From Actinomycetota bacterium (GTDB lineage: Bacteria > Actinomycetota > Geothermincolia > Geothermincolales > RBG-13-55-18), in assembly GCA_014360645.1 (NCBI GenBank), contig JACIXD010000017.1, positions 1 to 64,000 on the forward strand: a DNA stretch of 64,000 nucleotides, written 5' to 3'. The notes beneath the pieces are model-generated. The model saw only the letters and a list, made by a program, of their open reading frames with translations. It was not told the origin of the DNA and did not search any database. Within the stretch, counting starts at the first letter, position 1. The number at the start of each line of letters is the position of its first letter. The translations under genes were made by a program, and so were the position numbers. This document shows, piece after piece, positions 1 through 9,629 of the stretch.

Positions 1-165
1 CTACCGTTCTGCCGGCAGGTTGAAACGTTCAAACCCCGGTTTCCTCCTTTCCCCTCGAAGATCCTTGAAGCCACGGGGTGAAAGATGCCCTCCGGAGCGA
101 TATCCGAAGATGCTTGACCGCTCAAAGTGGGCTGCATATGCAGTTACCTTTCTCTTTGAGCTGTT

Positions 166-1212
166 TCAGGTCGGAGCTAAGGCCAGGGACCTGATGTGGG
201 CAAGAACCTCGGCGAAGAGAGCACCCGAGATAGCCACCTCCGCCATCTGGAATATGGTCCTTCTGGCATGATTTATGACCCTTGCACCTATCTTTATCAG
301 TTTGAGCTGCACGCTTGAAAGCGACCAATGGGATACCTCACTCGGGAGGGCGAGGCGCCGGAGGAAGTCGCCCAGGTTGTAGGCTAAGACGAAGAGGGCC
401 AGCCTTACCTGGTTGGAGATGAAGCGAGAGCAGGATAGCCGGGTCCAGGAAAGGGCATACTTGCCCTCCTTGATGTGCTGCTCGCATAAGCCACGCTTGT
501 TGTAGAATCTCACCACCTTCTCCGCCTTGGCACTTAGGTTGGTGACGATGAAGCCCACCCTGGGAAAGAGCTCACCCTGATGCCACTCGATCTTGGCGAT
601 GATCCTCCTGGATGTACTCCAGGACTTTGCCCGGTAGAAGAAATAGTGGTAGAAGACCTTGGGTTTCAGCGAGGGTCTGCCCACAGGCCTCGTCGTCAGG
701 TGGTCTATTTCCTCGTATGGCCTGCTGTTGGCCTTTGTCCTCATGGCGTAGAGGATGCCTTCATTCTCCAAGTATTCGTAGATATCCGGGGAGGCGAAGG
801 CGGCATCTCCCCTGAAGTAGATCCTCTTTCCCGCGTGCTTGTACCTGTCAACGATGGGCTCCAGCAGGTCCCGCCAGCCATCGGCGGAGTGGACGTTGCC
901 CGGCCGCAAGGTCGCCCCTTCGCAGTCGCCGTATTGGTTGAAGACGAAGAGAAGATGATGACAACGGGAGAGAAAGTGGCGTTGTAGGCCGAGCCCTCCT
1001 GGCCGCCGTGCCCGGGGACTCCGACGAGTCCATGTCCAGGATGACCTATCACCCCCGCTATATCGGTGAGCCCAAGCGCCTCTTCCAGCTCCCTTGCCGC
1101 CAGCAATCCCGCGTCGGTGGTGACCCTTGGCATCGCGAAATCCCAGCCTAAGATGGGCGTCAAAATCAAACCTCAAACCCGCGTTTTCCGCTTCACCCGC
1201 AAGGTTATCCAT
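166..1212 (-). pseudogene. Decayed IS1380-like DDE transposase
   Basis: The C-terminal two thirds resemble the DDE core of IS1380-type transposases: a stretch reading FVFNQYGDCEGATLRPGN, then a conserved Asp in YFRGDAAFASPDIYEYLE, and later FYNKRGLCEQHIKEGK with a Glu in the expected C-terminal region. The upstream part is scattered over three frames: MPRVTTDAGLLAARELEEALG in one, MDSSESP in another, QEGSAYN in the first again, and the rest in a third. At least two frameshifts are therefore present. The section between the N-terminal motif and MDSSESP is much shorter than in intact family members, suggesting an internal deletion. No clear terminal inverted repeats were found. It is almost certainly inactive. 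The family assignment rests on recognised motifs only. Confidence 0.75.
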
Positions 1213-1563
1213 GTTTATCCTTCCTTTATTGCTGCTGCCGCTGTATTGATGGCTATTTTAGCAATACAAGCGCAGAATCCTTGCTATTTGATACGAGAAA
1301 TCCGGGATTAAGGAAAACAGAGGGTTAAGCTGAAGTGCGAAAGCTCAACGGAGTTTATCCGCAACCCTATTTGTTTTCCTGACCTTTCCAAGCCTGACTG
1401 ATCCAAAGATGAAGGAAAATTCTTCTGCTTCCTAGGGCAGCCCCCCGCGATAGCGCACCTAGCACTTGCTATAATCTTACCCAGAGCCGGTTTATATTGC
1501 TGAAAAGCAACGAGGTCGGTTTTAGGGTGAGCTCATCTATCAAGCCATTGTGGGGGTGCGTGC
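1213..1563. other. Intergenic leader of the defence operon
   Basis: No convincing gene lies here. The stretch separates the transposase remnant from the first defence gene and is visibly more AT-rich than the genes that follow. It contains the extended -10 promoter listed separately. Nothing else could be supported. Confidence 0.5.
1467..1475 (+). promoter_or_regulatory. Extended -10 promoter of the defence operon
   Basis: TGC directly followed by a perfect TATAAT (1470-1475) forms an extended -10 element about 90 bases before the helicase start. No good -35 hexamer lies 17 bases upstream, which is usual for extended -10 promoters. It is the only strong -10 between the transposase remnant and the first large gene. 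Confidence 0.5.
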
Positions 1564-4500
1564 ATGAGCATCTTCGACCTGCGGGACGCCGTCATCGACG
1601 AATACAAGGACTACATCAGCAGCTTCCTCCTCATCCAGGACGAGCGCATCCGCGATTTCGTGGAAGAGGAGCTCTTACAAAAGGGGACCCTCTGGCCGCC
1701 CGCCCTCCTGCAGCTCAACCCCTCCTACGAAAAAGCGGCCACCATCGAGCAGCTGGTCGAGGAAGGGAAGCTCCATCCCGATTGCGCCGATATCTTCCGT
1801 GACCGGGACGGGGGCTCCATCACCCTCTTCCGGCACCAGCAGGAGGCCATCGAGACGGCCCTCTCCGGCAAGGGGTTCGTGGTCACCAGCGGCACCGGCT
1901 CCGGAAAGAGCCTCACCTACTTCGTGCCCATCATCGACGCGGTGCTAAGAGGCGACACCTCCGCCCACAAGGTGTGGGCCATCATCGTCTATCCCATGAA
2001 CGCCCTCGTGAACTCCCAGCACACGGCCCTCGAGGAACTGGCCGAAGCCTACAGGGAAAGGACTGGCCGGGATTTCCCCATCCGCTTCCACAAGTACACC
2101 GGGCAGGAGCACGCCAGCCGCCTGGATATCCAGAAGGAGCCCCCCCACATCCTCCTCACCAACTACGTGATGCTCGAGCTCATGATGGTGCGTCCCGAAG
2201 AGCATATGTTCGTGGACCGCACCACCACCGGCATCAAGTACCTGGTCATCGACGAGCTCCACACCTATCGCGGGCGCCAGGGGGCGGACGTGGCGCTGCT
2301 CATCCGCCGTCTGAAGGAAAGGAGCGGCAACCCCGGCCTGGTCTGCATGGGGACCAGCGCCACCATGATCGCCGCAAGGACCGCCACCCCGCAGGAGAGG
2401 CGCCAGGCCGTGGCCGCCTTCGCGGGGCAGATCTTCGGCACGGCCTTCGGGCCGGAGCAGGTCATAGAGGAGACCCTGGAGAGCGTCGCCCCGCTGCGCC
2501 GCGACCTGGCCCTGGAGGAGCTCAAGGCGGCCATCGAGGCCCCCCTGCCCGAAACGCCCGAGGAGTTCCTGCAAAGCCCCCTCGTCTCCTGGGCCGAGGC
2601 CAATTTCGGCCTCGAGGAGGAGAAAGAGGAGGAAGAGGGAAAGCTCCGCCGCAGCGCCCCCATCAGCCTGGAGGAGGGAGCCCGGCGACTGTCCGAGGAA
2701 ACGGACCTGGACGAGGCCACGTGCAGGGAGGCGCTTAACCGCGTCTTTTTGGCCGGGGCGACGCTGCGCAACGACAGAGGCGAGCCCCTGCTCTCCTTCA
2801 AGCTCCACCAGTTCATCGCCCAGGGCAACCGCGTCTTCGCGACCCTCGAGCCCCGCCCTGAGCGCGTCTTCGACCTCGAGGGGCGTGCCTCCACCGACCG
2901 CGGCGGCGGCCCTCTCCCCCTCTTTCCCTTGAAGTTCTGCCGCATCTGCGGGATCGATTACTACGAGGTGCTCAACGACTCCCAGGAGAAGCGCTTCGAG
3001 CCGGTGAGCGACGAGCTCGACTGGGAAGAAGGCTCGCAGGGCCCGGGCTATCTCCTCCTCGCCCCCGAGGGCGCTGAGGTGGAGTGGGGACCCGAGAACC
3101 TGCCCTCGGAATGGCTCACCGACACGGGAAGGGTAAAAAACACATACAAAGACCATGTCCCCCGGCCGGCATGGGTGAGCCCCGACGGCACCTATTCCGA
3201 GACCCCTGCCGAGGGCACGGCGAAGGCCTGGTTCCAGCCGCGTCCCTTCCGCCTCTGCCTCAACTGCGGGGTCTTCTACGGCAGGGGGAGCGAGTTCAGC
3301 AAGCTCACCGGCCTCTCCAGCGAGGGGCGTTCCACCGCCACCACCGTGCTCGCCCTCTCCGCCCTGGAGAACGCCCCCACGGGCGACATCGAGGCTTCGG
3401 CGCGTAAGCTCCTATCCTTCACCGACAACCGCCAGGACGCCAGCCTGCAGGCGGGGCACTTCAACGACTTCGTGCAGGTCTCCCTCTTGCGCGCCGCCAT
3501 CCATGCCGCGGTCGAGGAGGCGGGTAAGCTGCGCTACGACGAGGTCGCGCCCAAGGTGGCGGAGAAGCTCGGCCTGAGCTTCCGAGACATCGCCGCCAAC
3601 AAGGAGATAGAGCCCGACACCGCTCCCGGCAGGGAGGTGCTCCGGGATTTCACCGCGCTCATCGAGTACCGCATCTACGAGGACCTGCGCCGCGGCTGGA
3701 GGGTGGTGCAGCCCAACCTGGAGCAGTGCGGGCTGCTCGTCATCGACTACCTGGGAATGGAGGAGCTCTGCTCGAATGACGAGGCCTGGCGCGAGCTCGA
3801 GCCCTTCGCCCAGGCATCCCCGGAGAAGCGCCGGGAGGTGCTCGTGGCCCTCCTCGACCATTTCCGCCGCCAGCTCGCCGTGCACGCCTCCTGCCTGCAG
3901 GAGACCGACCAGGCACAGCTCAAAAAACGCGTGCGGGAGCGCATCGACGAGCGCTGGGGCTTCGAGGAGGCCGAGAGGCTGCGCCCCGCTGTCCGCTTCA
4001 TCCTCCCCGGACAGGAGGAGAGCCTCAGGAACAGCTTCAGCCTCTCCGAGCGCAGCCTCATCAGGCGTTACCTCAGGCGCGCCCTGCCCGCCTTCGATAC
4101 GGAGTACGCCGACAACGTGCTCCGCCTGGTGGACATCCTCTGCGCCCACGGGCTGCTCCGGAAGGAGAGCGAGAGGGGGGTCTCCTTCGTGCGCCTGGAA
4201 TCATCTGCCATCATCTGGAAAAAGGGAGACGGCAGGCCCGCGGGCGAGCCCATCTACCTGCGCCGCTCCGAGGACCCCGTCTACCAGAGGGCGGAGCGGG
4301 AGGCCAACCGCTATTTCCGGGATTTCTACCTGCGTTCCTCCGCCCTCCTCCGGGAAGCCGAGGCACGCGAGCACACCGCTCAGATAGACTACGAGCGCCG
4401 CGAGGAACGGGAGAGGCGTTTTCGCAACGGCGAGCTCAAATGTCTCTTCTGCTCCCCCACCATGGAGCTGGGCATAGACATCGCCGACCTGCAGCTGGTG

Positions 4501-6645
4501 CACCTGCGCAACGTGCCCCCCACCCCGGCCAACTACGCGCAGCGCAGCGGGCGCGCGGGGCGCAAGGGCGACCCCTCCCTGGTCATGACCTACTGCCTGG
4601 CGGGGAGCGGGCATGACCAGTATTTCTTCCACCACCAGCGGGAGATGGTCTCCGGGGCCGTACAGCCCCCGCGCATCGACTTGACCAGCGAGGACTTGGC
4701 CAGGGCCCACCTGCACTCCATCTGGCTGGCCAGGGTGGGCCTCTCTTTGGGACGCTCCATCACCGACATCGTGGACGTGCGCCAGGAGGGGATCCCCCTC
4801 ACCGAAGACGCCCGCAACAAGATCGAGCTCTCCGAGTCTGCCTTCAAGGAGTGCCTGGAGGAGGCCAAGAGAATCTTTTCCTCCTGCGCGCCGGATATCG
4901 AGAAGGCCGCCTGGTACGGCGAGGATTGGATGGAGAAAGCGCTCAGGCGGGCCCCCGAGGAGTTCGACCGGGCCTTCGACCGCTTCCGCGAGCTCTACCG
5001 GGCGGCGGACCGCCAGTTCGTGGAGGCGAGCGACCTGCTGCGCTACCGCTCGGGGGACCGCGGCGAGATAGAGAGGGCGGAGAGGAGCCGCGCGGAGGCG
5101 GAGCGCCAGATAAGGCTCCTGCGCAACGAGACCACCTCCTACCAGGAGTCGGACTTCTACCCCTACCGCTACCTAGCGAGCGAGGGCTTCCTTCCCGGCT
5201 ACAACTTTCCCCGCCTCCCCTTGAGCGCCTTCCTGCCCCGCGAGAAGGGCGGCGACTACGTGGACCGGCCGCGCTTTCTGGCCATCTCGGAGTTTGGCCC
5301 CGAGAACCTCATCTACCACGAGGGGGCGAAGTACCGGGTGACGGGGCTCAGGACCTCCCTCACCGACCTGGACCAGAGGCGCTTCCAGGTGAAGCTGTGC
5401 AAGGCCTGCGGCTACCTCCACTCGGACGAGACCACGGAGATATGTCACCATTGCGGGAACAAGCTCTCAGGCGACGGATACACCTTCGCCGTCCTGCTCG
5501 AGGCCACCAACGTCTATACGCGCCGCAGCGAGCGCATCACCAGCGAGGAGGAGGAGAGGCTCCGCCGCGGTTTTCACATCACCACCCATTTCGAGTTCGC
5601 CCCTGCGAGCGGGGCGAGCGAGGGACGCATACCCGCGAGCGTGAGCGACGCCGGCGAAAACCCCATCATCAGGCTCGTCTATGCTCCCGCGGCCACCATC
5701 TATCGCATCAACCACCGCTGGCGGGCGAGCAGGGAGGACGGCTACCTCTTAGACTTCGACACCGGGGAGTTCGTAAGACGCGGCGGCAACGGAGAGGGCG
5801 CGGGAGCTGCCTCCGCCGGGCGGGTGGAGCTGGTGCGCCTCTTCGTGCGGGATACCATGAACATCATCCTCCTCTACCCGGGCGGGGAGGACATGGACTG
5901 GTCCGAGGGGACCGAAGCCACCCTCGAGCACGCCCTGCGCCGCGGCGTAGAGCAGGTCTTCCAGATAGAGCACACAGAGCTCGCCTCGGAGCGCATCGGC
6001 GAGGGCGAGAGGCGCGGCATCCTCTTCTACGAGGCAGGCCAGGGAGGCTACGGCATCCTGCGCGCTCTCGCGGAGGAAAGGGACGCATTCGCCCGCGTGG
6101 CAAGAGAGGCGTTGGCGATATGCCATTACGACCCCGAGACCCTTGAGGACCGCGGCGAGGGGTGCTCAAGCGCCTGTTATGACTGCCTCCTCTCCTACAC
6201 CAACCAGCGCGACTATCCCCTGCTCAGTCGCTCCCTGGTCAGGGACCTCCTGGCACGGCTTGCCCGCTCCGAGACCCACCCGCATGTAAAGGGCAGGGAC
6301 TACGAGAGCCACTACGGGTGGCTGCGCGCGCTCACCGATTCCCGTTCCGAGCTGGAGAGGAAGTTCCTCGACCATCTCTACGGGACGCGGCGCAGGCTGC
6401 CCGACGACGCCCAGCGTCCCCTGGAGGACTACCCCGGCACCATCCCCGATTTCTACTACGACAGGTACACCTGCATCTACTGTGACGGCTCGGTGCACGA
6501 CGATCCCGCCCAGAGGGAGAAGGACGAAAAGATACGCCGGGAGCTGGAAGACCTTGGATACCGCGTCATCGTCATCCGCTACGACCGGGACCTGGAGGAA
6601 CAGGTGGCCGCCTATCCTGACGTCTTCGGGGAGGCCAAGGCATGA
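1564..6645 (+). CDS. DEAD-box helicase with DUF1998 and C-terminal nuclease (DruE/DrmA-B-like)
   Basis: This 1693-residue protein is a superfamily 2 DNA helicase. The Walker A motif SGTGSGKS lies near residue 110, a DELH Walker B near 227, and the motif VI signature QRSGRAGRKGD near 992. Cys pairs occur near 459, 565 and 1279-1301 (CKACG...CHHCG). The DUF1998 signature CSSACYDCLLSY lies near 1534. The last ~110 residues look like a Vsr/DUF559-type PD-(D/E)XK nuclease: SELERKF, then PDFYYD, then IYCDGSVHDD and GYRVIVIRYD. Helicase-DUF1998 proteins of this size are the signature of Druantia (DruE), and helicase plus DUF1998 are DrmA and DrmB of DISARM. The gene heads an operon with SNF2 and methylase genes, which is closer to DISARM class 1. 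The role is inferred to be translocation on, and cleavage of, unmodified foreign DNA. The exact named system is uncertain. Confidence 0.85.
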   Translation: MSIFDLRDAVIDEYKDYISSFLLIQDERIRDFVEEELLQKGTLWPPALLQLNPSYEKAATIEQLVEEGKLHPDCADIFRDRDGGSITLFRHQQEAIETALSGKGFVVTSGTGSGKSLTYFVPIIDAVLRGDTSAHKVWAIIVYPMNALVNSQHTALEELAEAYRERTGRDFPIRFHKYTGQEHASRLDIQKEPPHILLTNYVMLELMMVRPEEHMFVDRTTTGIKYLVIDELHTYRGRQGADVALLIRRLKERSGNPGLVCMGTSATMIAARTATPQERRQAVAAFAGQIFGTAFGPEQVIEETLESVAPLRRDLALEELKAAIEAPLPETPEEFLQSPLVSWAEANFGLEEEKEEEEGKLRRSAPISLEEGARRLSEETDLDEATCREALNRVFLAGATLRNDRGEPLLSFKLHQFIAQGNRVFATLEPRPERVFDLEGRASTDRGGGPLPLFPLKFCRICGIDYYEVLNDSQEKRFEPVSDELDWEEGSQGPGYLLLAPEGAEVEWGPENLPSEWLTDTGRVKNTYKDHVPRPAWVSPDGTYSETPAEGTAKAWFQPRPFRLCLNCGVFYGRGSEFSKLTGLSSEGRSTATTVLALSALENAPTGDIEASARKLLSFTDNRQDASLQAGHFNDFVQVSLLRAAIHAAVEEAGKLRYDEVAPKVAEKLGLSFRDIAANKEIEPDTAPGREVLRDFTALIEYRIYEDLRRGWRVVQPNLEQCGLLVIDYLGMEELCSNDEAWRELEPFAQASPEKRREVLVALLDHFRRQLAVHASCLQETDQAQLKKRVRERIDERWGFEEAERLRPAVRFILPGQEESLRNSFSLSERSLIRRYLRRALPAFDTEYADNVLRLVDILCAHGLLRKESERGVSFVRLESSAIIWKKGDGRPAGEPIYLRRSEDPVYQRAEREANRYFRDFYLRSSALLREAEAREHTAQIDYERREERERRFRNGELKCLFCSPTMELGIDIADLQLVHLRNVPPTPANYAQRSGRAGRKGDPSLVMTYCLAGSGHDQYFFHHQREMVSGAVQPPRIDLTSEDLARAHLHSIWLARVGLSLGRSITDIVDVRQEGIPLTEDARNKIELSESAFKECLEEAKRIFSSCAPDIEKAAWYGEDWMEKALRRAPEEFDRAFDRFRELYRAADRQFVEASDLLRYRSGDRGEIERAERSRAEAERQIRLLRNETTSYQESDFYPYRYLASEGFLPGYNFPRLPLSAFLPREKGGDYVDRPRFLAISEFGPENLIYHEGAKYRVTGLRTSLTDLDQRRFQVKLCKACGYLHSDETTEICHHCGNKLSGDGYTFAVLLEATNVYTRRSERITSEEEERLRRGFHITTHFEFAPASGASEGRIPASVSDAGENPIIRLVYAPAATIYRINHRWRASREDGYLLDFDTGEFVRRGGNGEGAGAASAGRVELVRLFVRDTMNIILLYPGGEDMDWSEGTEATLEHALRRGVEQVFQIEHTELASERIGEGERRGILFYEAGQGGYGILRALAEERDAFARVAREALAICHYDPETLEDRGEGCSSACYDCLLSYTNQRDYPLLSRSLVRDLLARLARSETHPHVKGRDYESHYGWLRALTDSRSELERKFLDHLYGTRRRLPDDAQRPLEDYPGTIPDFYYDRYTCIYCDGSVHDDPAQREKDEKIRRELEDLGYRVIVIRYDRDLEEQVAAYPDVFGEAKA

Positions 6646-6779
6646 GGCAGGCATGGTCGTTTCCCGTTCCCCTTGGGCATTGGCCTGGAGCACAAGGAGC
6701 AGGGCTGCGGGCACGGCAGAGCGGGAAACGCCAGGCGTGAAGCACAGGGGGTAATGCCCATGCATACGGAGGATGCGTT

Positions 6780-9629
6780 ATGAGCGACGGATTTGCTGGC
6801 GTGGGGTCCATCGTGCGCTGCCGGGAACGCGAGTGGGTGGTCCTGCCATCGCAGCGTGAGGACATAATCATGCTCCGCCCCCTGGCAGGGGGAGAGGAAG
6901 AGATCTGCGGCGTCTCTACCCAACTGATGAAGTACGGCATCGACACCATCACTTCCGCTGACTTTCCCCTTCCCAGGCCCGAGGAAGCGGGCGACGCCAC
7001 CTCGGCAGGGCTCCTCTTCGACGCCGCCCGCCTCACATTAAGAGACGGAGCCGGCCCCTTCCGCTCCCTGGGGCGCATCTCGGTGAGGCCCCGCCCCTAC
7101 CAGTTCGTGCCCATGCTCATGGCCCTGCGCCTCGACCCCATCCGCCTGCTCATCTCAGACGACGTGGGGGTGGGAAAGACCATCGAGGCGGCGCTCATCG
7201 CCCGCGAGCTCCTGGACCGGGGTGAGATCAAACGTATCTGCGTGCTCTGCCCGCCCTACCTCTGCGACCAGTGGGCGAACAAGGAACTCAAGGAGAAGTT
7301 TCACCTCGATGCGGTGATCATCAACTCGGGCACGGTGAGCTCGCTCGAGCGCCGCCTGCCCCCCGGCGACCACAGCATCTTCAGCTACTTTCCCTATACA
7401 GTGGTGAGCATCGACTACGCCAAGAGCGAACGCCACCGCCAGAACTTCCTCGCCAACTGCGCGGAGCTGGTCATCGTGGACGAGGCCCACGGGGCCGCGC
7501 GCCCCTCCAGCCGTTCCGCCACCCAGCAGCAGCGCCATGCGCTCCTGCGCGAGCTGGCCAAGGATGAGGACCGCCACCTCATCCTCCTCACCGCTACCCC
7601 CCACAGCGGGGTGGAGGAGGGGTTCCTCTCCCTTTTGGGCCTGCTAGAACCAGACTTTGAGCGGCTCAACCTGCAGAACCTTACGGAAAAGGAGCGTGAC
7701 CGCCTGGCGCGACACTTCGTGCAGCGCCGCCGCGCCGATGTGGTGGACTGGCTGGGGGAGAAGACCCCCTTCCCCGAACGCAATACAAGCGAGGCCAGCT
7801 ACGACCTCTCGCCCCCCTACCGCAAGCTCTTCGACGGCGTGTACGAGTTCAGCCGCGAGCTGGTAGCCTCGGGGGAGACCTTGAGCGGCTGGAAGAGGCG
7901 GGTGCGCTACTGGACCGCCCTGGCGCTTCTGCGTTGCGTCATGTCCAGCCCCGCCGCCGCCTCCACAGCCATCGGCAAGCGCTTAAAGGGTCTGGGCGAG
8001 GAGATGGAGGAAGGCGTCCTCGAAGACGATTTCCTCCCCTCCATCTACGAGACGGAGGACCGGGAAGCGACCGACCTCCAGCCCTCCCAGGTCATCGAGG
8101 AGGGGGCGGAGGAGCTCACGGATCCCGAGGCAAGGAGGCTTCGCGCCTTCGCCAGGCAGGCCGAGTCCTTGAAGGGCGGCGACGACCGCAAGCTGGAGAA
8201 GTGCGCAGAGATCGTGGAAGGCCTCCTCGACCAGGGGTTTTCCCCCATCATCTGGTGCCGCTACATCGCCACCTCCGACTACGTGGCCGCGGAGCTGTCC
8301 CGCCGCCTCGCCCGCCGCTATCCCGAGCTGCGCGTGGTCTCGGTCACCGGGGCCCTCTCCGAGGACGAGCGCAAGCTCAAGGTGGAAGAGCTTGCCAGCT
8401 TCCCCCGGCGGGTACTGGTGGCTACCGACTGCCTGAGCGAGGGCATCAACCTGCAGGACCACTACAACGCGGTCATCCATTACGACCTCCCCTGGAACCC
8501 CAACCGCCTGGAGCAGCGGGAGGGGAGGGTGGACCGCTTCGGCCAGACGGCCTCGGTGGTAAAAGCCGTCCTCCTCTACGGCCGGGACAACCCGGTGGAC
8601 GGGGCGGTTCTCGAGGTGCTCCTGCGCAAGGCCAGGTATATTCATAGATCTCTTGGGATATCGGTGCCCGTGCCCGTGGACAGCGAGACGGTGATGGAGG
8701 CGGTGCTTGAGTCCCTCTTCTTCCGCGGCAGGGACGCCTCGCAGATGCAGCTCTTCGATGCGCCCGAGGCTCGGGAGCTGGAGCGCCTCTGGGACCGCGC
8801 GGCGGAGCGCGAGAAGGAGAGCCGCACCCGGTTTGCCCAGCGGGCTTTAAAGCCCGACGAGGTGGAGCGCGAGCTTAAGGAGTGCGACTCCGTGCTGGGT
8901 GACCCCGGCGCGGTGCGGGACTTCGTGCTCGAGGCCTGCAACCGCCTGGGGGTGGGATGCCGGCGAAAGGGCGAAGGCACCTACGAGCTCTCCTCCCTCG
9001 ACCGCCTCCCCGCCCGCGCGCGCGAGGCCCTGCCGCAGGAGGAGAGGCTCCTCCTCGCCTTCGAGGCCCCCGCCCCGGAGGGCGCGCTCTACGTGGGGCG
9101 CAACCATCCCTTCGTCACCGCCCTGGCGCGGCACCTCATGGAGGAGGCCCTGGCCGGGAAGCCGGACGCCGTGGCCTCGCGCTGCGGGGTCATGCGCACA
9201 AGCCGGGTCGGCAAGCGCACCACCCTCATGCTCGTGCGCTGCCGCTACACCCTGACCACCCCGGACGCAGGAGACCTGCTGGCGGAGGAGGTGCTCCCCC
9301 TGGCGTTTGTCGGCACCCCCCAGGACGGGGTCACCTGGCTTCCCCGCGAGGAGGCCGTGGCCCTTCTGCGCGAGGCGGCGCCGGAGGAGAACGTCGCCCC
9401 CCAGGCCCGGGCGGAGGCCTTGGAGAGGGCGCTTTCCTGGTACAAGGACCTAAAAGGCGAGATTACGGGGATATTGGAGGAGCGCGCCCGCGCCCTGCAG
9501 GCCTCGCACAAGCGGGTGCGCGAGACGGCCAGGGTAGCCCGCCGGGGCGTGGCCGTCACCCGCCACCTCCCGCCCGACCTCTTGGGACTCATGGTGCTCT
9601 TGCCCGTCCCCAAGGGGGTGAGGAGGTGA
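6780..9629 (+). CDS. SNF2-family helicase, DrmD-like
   Basis: A 949-residue superfamily 2 translocase. The N-terminal ~100 residues precede the motor and are not recognised. Walker A DDVGVGKT lies near residue 127, DEAH in VIVDEAHG near 232, motif III LLTATPH near 270, and the second RecA domain shows ATDCLSEGINLQ near 547 and QREGRVDRFGQ near 577. Such SNF2/RapA-like proteins (DrmD) accompany an adenine methylase in class 1 DISARM. A GGAGG ribosome binding site sits 7 bases before the ATG. The 3' end overlaps the methylase start as GTGA, indicating translational coupling. The C-terminal third shows no enzymatic motif that I recognise. Role in defence is inferred from context. Confidence 0.85.
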   Translation: MSDGFAGVGSIVRCREREWVVLPSQREDIIMLRPLAGGEEEICGVSTQLMKYGIDTITSADFPLPRPEEAGDATSAGLLFDAARLTLRDGAGPFRSLGRISVRPRPYQFVPMLMALRLDPIRLLISDDVGVGKTIEAALIARELLDRGEIKRICVLCPPYLCDQWANKELKEKFHLDAVIINSGTVSSLERRLPPGDHSIFSYFPYTVVSIDYAKSERHRQNFLANCAELVIVDEAHGAARPSSRSATQQQRHALLRELAKDEDRHLILLTATPHSGVEEGFLSLLGLLEPDFERLNLQNLTEKERDRLARHFVQRRRADVVDWLGEKTPFPERNTSEASYDLSPPYRKLFDGVYEFSRELVASGETLSGWKRRVRYWTALALLRCVMSSPAAASTAIGKRLKGLGEEMEEGVLEDDFLPSIYETEDREATDLQPSQVIEEGAEELTDPEARRLRAFARQAESLKGGDDRKLEKCAEIVEGLLDQGFSPIIWCRYIATSDYVAAELSRRLARRYPELRVVSVTGALSEDERKLKVEELASFPRRVLVATDCLSEGINLQDHYNAVIHYDLPWNPNRLEQREGRVDRFGQTASVVKAVLLYGRDNPVDGAVLEVLLRKARYIHRSLGISVPVPVDSETVMEAVLESLFFRGRDASQMQLFDAPEARELERLWDRAAEREKESRTRFAQRALKPDEVERELKECDSVLGDPGAVRDFVLEACNRLGVGCRRKGEGTYELSSLDRLPARAREALPQEERLLLAFEAPAPEGALYVGRNHPFVTALARHLMEEALAGKPDAVASRCGVMRTSRVGKRTTLMLVRCRYTLTTPDAGDLLAEEVLPLAFVGTPQDGVTWLPREEAVALLREAAPEENVAPQARAEALERALSWYKDLKGEITGILEERARALQASHKRVRETARVARRGVAVTRHLPPDLLGLMVLLPVPKGVRR

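Noticed and set aside
8957-9625. Upstream extension of the methylase gene
   Set aside because: It lies in the shadow frame of the SNF2 gene. The GTG at 9626 with GAGGAG and a GTGA overlap is the better start.
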